A DNA stretch of 64,000 nt, taken from Ramlibacter albus. Its GTDB lineage: Bacteria > Pseudomonadota > Gammaproteobacteria > Burkholderiales > Burkholderiaceae_C. Below, piece after piece: positions 62,665 through 64,000 of the stretch. The stretch's first letter is position 1, and every line of letters begins with the position of its first letter. A program made the position numbers and the translations under genes. A model generated the notes under the pieces. It made no database searches, had not been told where the DNA came from, and saw nothing but the letters and a program-made list of their open reading frames with translations. The stretch spans positions 434,001 to 498,000 of the forward strand of contig NZ_JACORU010000001.1 of assembly GCF_014297445.1 (NCBI RefSeq), written 5' to 3'.

Positions 62665-63141
62665 ATGGACATGGAAGCCCGCGCGCACAGCGAGCACCCG
62701 GAGGCGCTGCGCCTCTGGCTGCGCCTGTTGACGTGCACCCAGATCGTCGAGAAGGAAGTGCGCGCGCGCCTGCGCGAGCGCTTCGACACCACCCTGCCCC
62801 GCTTCGACCTGATGGCGCAGCTCGAGCGCGCGCCCGACGGGCTGAAGATGAACGAGCTGTCGCGGCGGATGATGGTCACCGGGGGCAACGTCACCGGCAT
62901 CACCGACCAGCTGGTCACCGAAGGGCTGGTGGAGCGCATCGACGTGCAGGGCGACCGGCGCGCCTACCGCGTGCGGCTCACGGCGCGCGGCCGCAAGCAG
63001 TTCAACGACATGGCGCGCCAGCATGAAAGCTGGATCGTCGATGCGTTTTCCGGGCTGACCGATCGCGAGGTCGCCACCCTGCACAAGCTGCTGGGCAAGG
63101 TGAAGGACCATGCCCGCGCCCAACTGGAGGAGCACGAATGA
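62665..63141 (+). CDS. MarR-family transcriptional regulator (BadR/aryl-CoA type)
   Basis: 158 residues. Winged helix 45-115: LPRFDLMAQLERAPDGLKMNELSRRMMVTGGNVTGITDQLVTEGLVERI, then DVQGDRRAYRVRLT, the wing. The GGNVTGITD recognition helix is typical of MarR proteins next to aromatic CoA ligases, which sense the aryl-CoA ester. Stop overlaps the start of the ligase (ATGA at 63138-63141), so it likely represses its own operon until the product appears. Confidence 0.9.
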   Translation: MDMEARAHSEHPEALRLWLRLLTCTQIVEKEVRARLRERFDTTLPRFDLMAQLERAPDGLKMNELSRRMMVTGGNVTGITDQLVTEGLVERIDVQGDRRAYRVRLTARGRKQFNDMARQHESWIVDAFSGLTDREVATLHKLLGKVKDHARAQLEEHE

Positions 63142-64000
63142 ACGCGGCGCAGTACGCTGCCTCGGCGCAGCAGGACACCTTCGTGCACGACAGGCTGCCG
63201 CCGGCCGATGCCATGCCGCGCATGCTGTTCGACCGGCCGGAGCTGAAGCTGCCGGCGCGCGCCAACCTCGTCGAGGAGCTGCTCGACAAGGCGGCGCAGA
63301 AGGGTTGGGCGCAGCGGCCGATGCTGCGGTCCAGCGCGGGCGTGCTCACGTACGCGCAGGCGCGCGAGCGCGTCGACCGCATCGCGCGGGTGCTGGTGGA
63401 AGACCTCGGCCTCGTGCCCGGCAACCGCGTGCTGCTGCGCGGCGGCAATTCCGTCGGTCTCGCGCTTGCGTGGCTGGCCGTGGTGAAGGCGGGGCTCGTC
63501 GCCGTGGCCACGATGCCGCTGCTGCGCGCTCGCGAGCTGGGCGACATCATCGACAAGTCGCAGCCGGTGGTGGCGCTGTGCGATGCGCGCCTGCTGGACG
63601 AGCTGGAGCTCGCACGCAAGGAGCGGCCGGTGCTCGCGACCGTGGTGGCATTCAATGCGCCGGATCGCGCCGACTCTCTCGAGTCACGCGCTGCGTCCAG
63701 GCCCGGCGATTTCGCGGCGTGCCCGACCGCCGCCGATGACATCGCGCTGCTGGCTTTCACCTCCGGCACCACGGGCAAGCCGAAAGCCGCCGTGCACACC
63801 CACCGGGACGTGCTCGCCGCGTGCGAAGCGTGGCCGCGCCATGTGCTGCGCGCCGCGCCCGACGACATCGTCGTGGGCAGCCCGCCCCTTGCCTTCACTT
63901 TCGGGCTGGGTGGCCTGCTGGTGTTCCCGATGTGGGCCGGCTGCTCGGTGTATTTCCCCGACGCGCCGTACACGCCCGAGGCGATGGTGAAGATGATGAA
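63138..64000 (+). CDS. Benzoate/2-aminobenzoate-CoA ligase family protein (3' end outside window)
   Basis: 287 codons are visible, open to the last base. MNAAQYAASAQQDTFVHDRL, then LAFTSGTTGKPKAAVHTHRD (P-loop, near 63754) and SPPLAFTFGLGGLLVFPM (acid-binding region), as in 2-aminobenzoate- and benzoate-CoA ligases. The family is about 540 residues, so about half is missing. Coupled to the MarR gene. Likely opens an anthranilate or hydroxybenzoate degradation cluster beyond the window; the exact acid is not determinable from this half. Confidence 0.88.
   Translation, partial: MNAAQYAASAQQDTFVHDRLPPADAMPRMLFDRPELKLPARANLVEELLDKAAQKGWAQRPMLRSSAGVLTYAQARERVDRIARVLVEDLGLVPGNRVLLRGGNSVGLALAWLAVVKAGLVAVATMPLLRARELGDIIDKSQPVVALCDARLLDELELARKERPVLATVVAFNAPDRADSLESRAASRPGDFAACPTAADDIALLAFTSGTTGKPKAAVHTHRDVLAACEAWPRHVLRAAPDDIVVGSPPLAFTFGLGGLLVFPMWAGCSVYFPDAPYTPEAMVKMM

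Overview
The window reads as chromosomal DNA of a high-GC betaproteobacterium, most likely Burkholderiales, family Comamonadaceae (Ramlibacter/Variovorax type). The evidence is strong GC bias at third codon positions, four Bug-type tripartite tricarboxylate receptors without membrane partners, a lysine/alanine-rich histone H1-like protein, a DUF4148-like secreted protein, a DUF1840 protein, and paired branched-chain-type ABC transport with CoA ligases. This lineage call is inference from gene content. I see no rRNA, tRNA, IS element, prophage or CRISPR array. Genes are tightly packed; many neighbours share ATGA stop/start overlaps.

Layout. 1-4.7 kb: class Ia ribonucleotide reductase (nrdA, cut by the window edge, then nrdB) and a histone H1-like gene. 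4.75-11.3 kb: an AlkB-like dioxygenase, then a co-directional minus-strand run holding an MFS transporter, an acyltransferase, a MerR regulator and an MCE/Mla-type lipid transport set (permease, MCE protein, lipoprotein) with no ATPase. 11.4-18.2 kb: a flavin-type split-barrel protein and a GST divergent from a LysR regulator, a FecR-domain protein with a long Ala/Lys/Glu heptad-like tail, AMP nucleosidase and small proteins. 18.2-25 kb: phosphatidylserine decarboxylase divergent from a four-gene NodI/NodJ-type operon that ends in two split-barrel proteins (one also carrying GAF), then a hemerythrin protein and a GMC oxidoreductase. 25-34 kb: a beta-oxidation-like operon, the ohrR-ohr peroxide pair, a DUF2855 protein, and a stress-signalling group (metallophosphoesterase, Hanks kinase fused to a UspA domain, SrkA-like kinase). 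34-37 kb: a fumarylacetoacetate hydrolase-family gene divergent from two Bug receptors and an export-signal-less ModA-like protein. 37-42 kb: htpG with a sigma-32-like promoter, small proteins, and an OmpR/QseC-type two-component system. 42.4-47.9 kb: an archaic (Csu-like) chaperone-usher pilus operon. 48-50.5 kb: an orphan periplasmic binding protein, an RsuA-family pseudouridine synthase and a Crp/Fnr regulator. 50.6-58.8 kb: acyl-CoA synthetase plus a complete Liv-type ABC transporter and a PaaK-like CoA ligase in one operon. 58.9-64 kb: two more Bug receptors, DUF1840, a cyclopropane fatty acid synthase-like gene, and a MarR regulator translationally coupled to an aryl-CoA ligase that runs off the end.

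The most informative non-coding signals are: (i) hexamers of the form NTTAGN placed every 11 bp, four in a row upstream of the DUF4148-like gene, two upstream of the response-regulator gene and three related ones upstream of the hemerythrin gene, which look like binding arrays for the encoded OmpR-family regulator; (ii) two copies of one dispersed palindrome family, one forming an 86-bp nested inverted repeat before htpG and one embedded in frame in the start of the NodJ-like gene; (iii) an apparently leaderless ohrR promoter with an AT-rich palindrome in its spacer. Functional links across the window are mostly generalist: fatty and aromatic acid uptake and CoA activation, membrane lipid handling, and peroxide and stress response.
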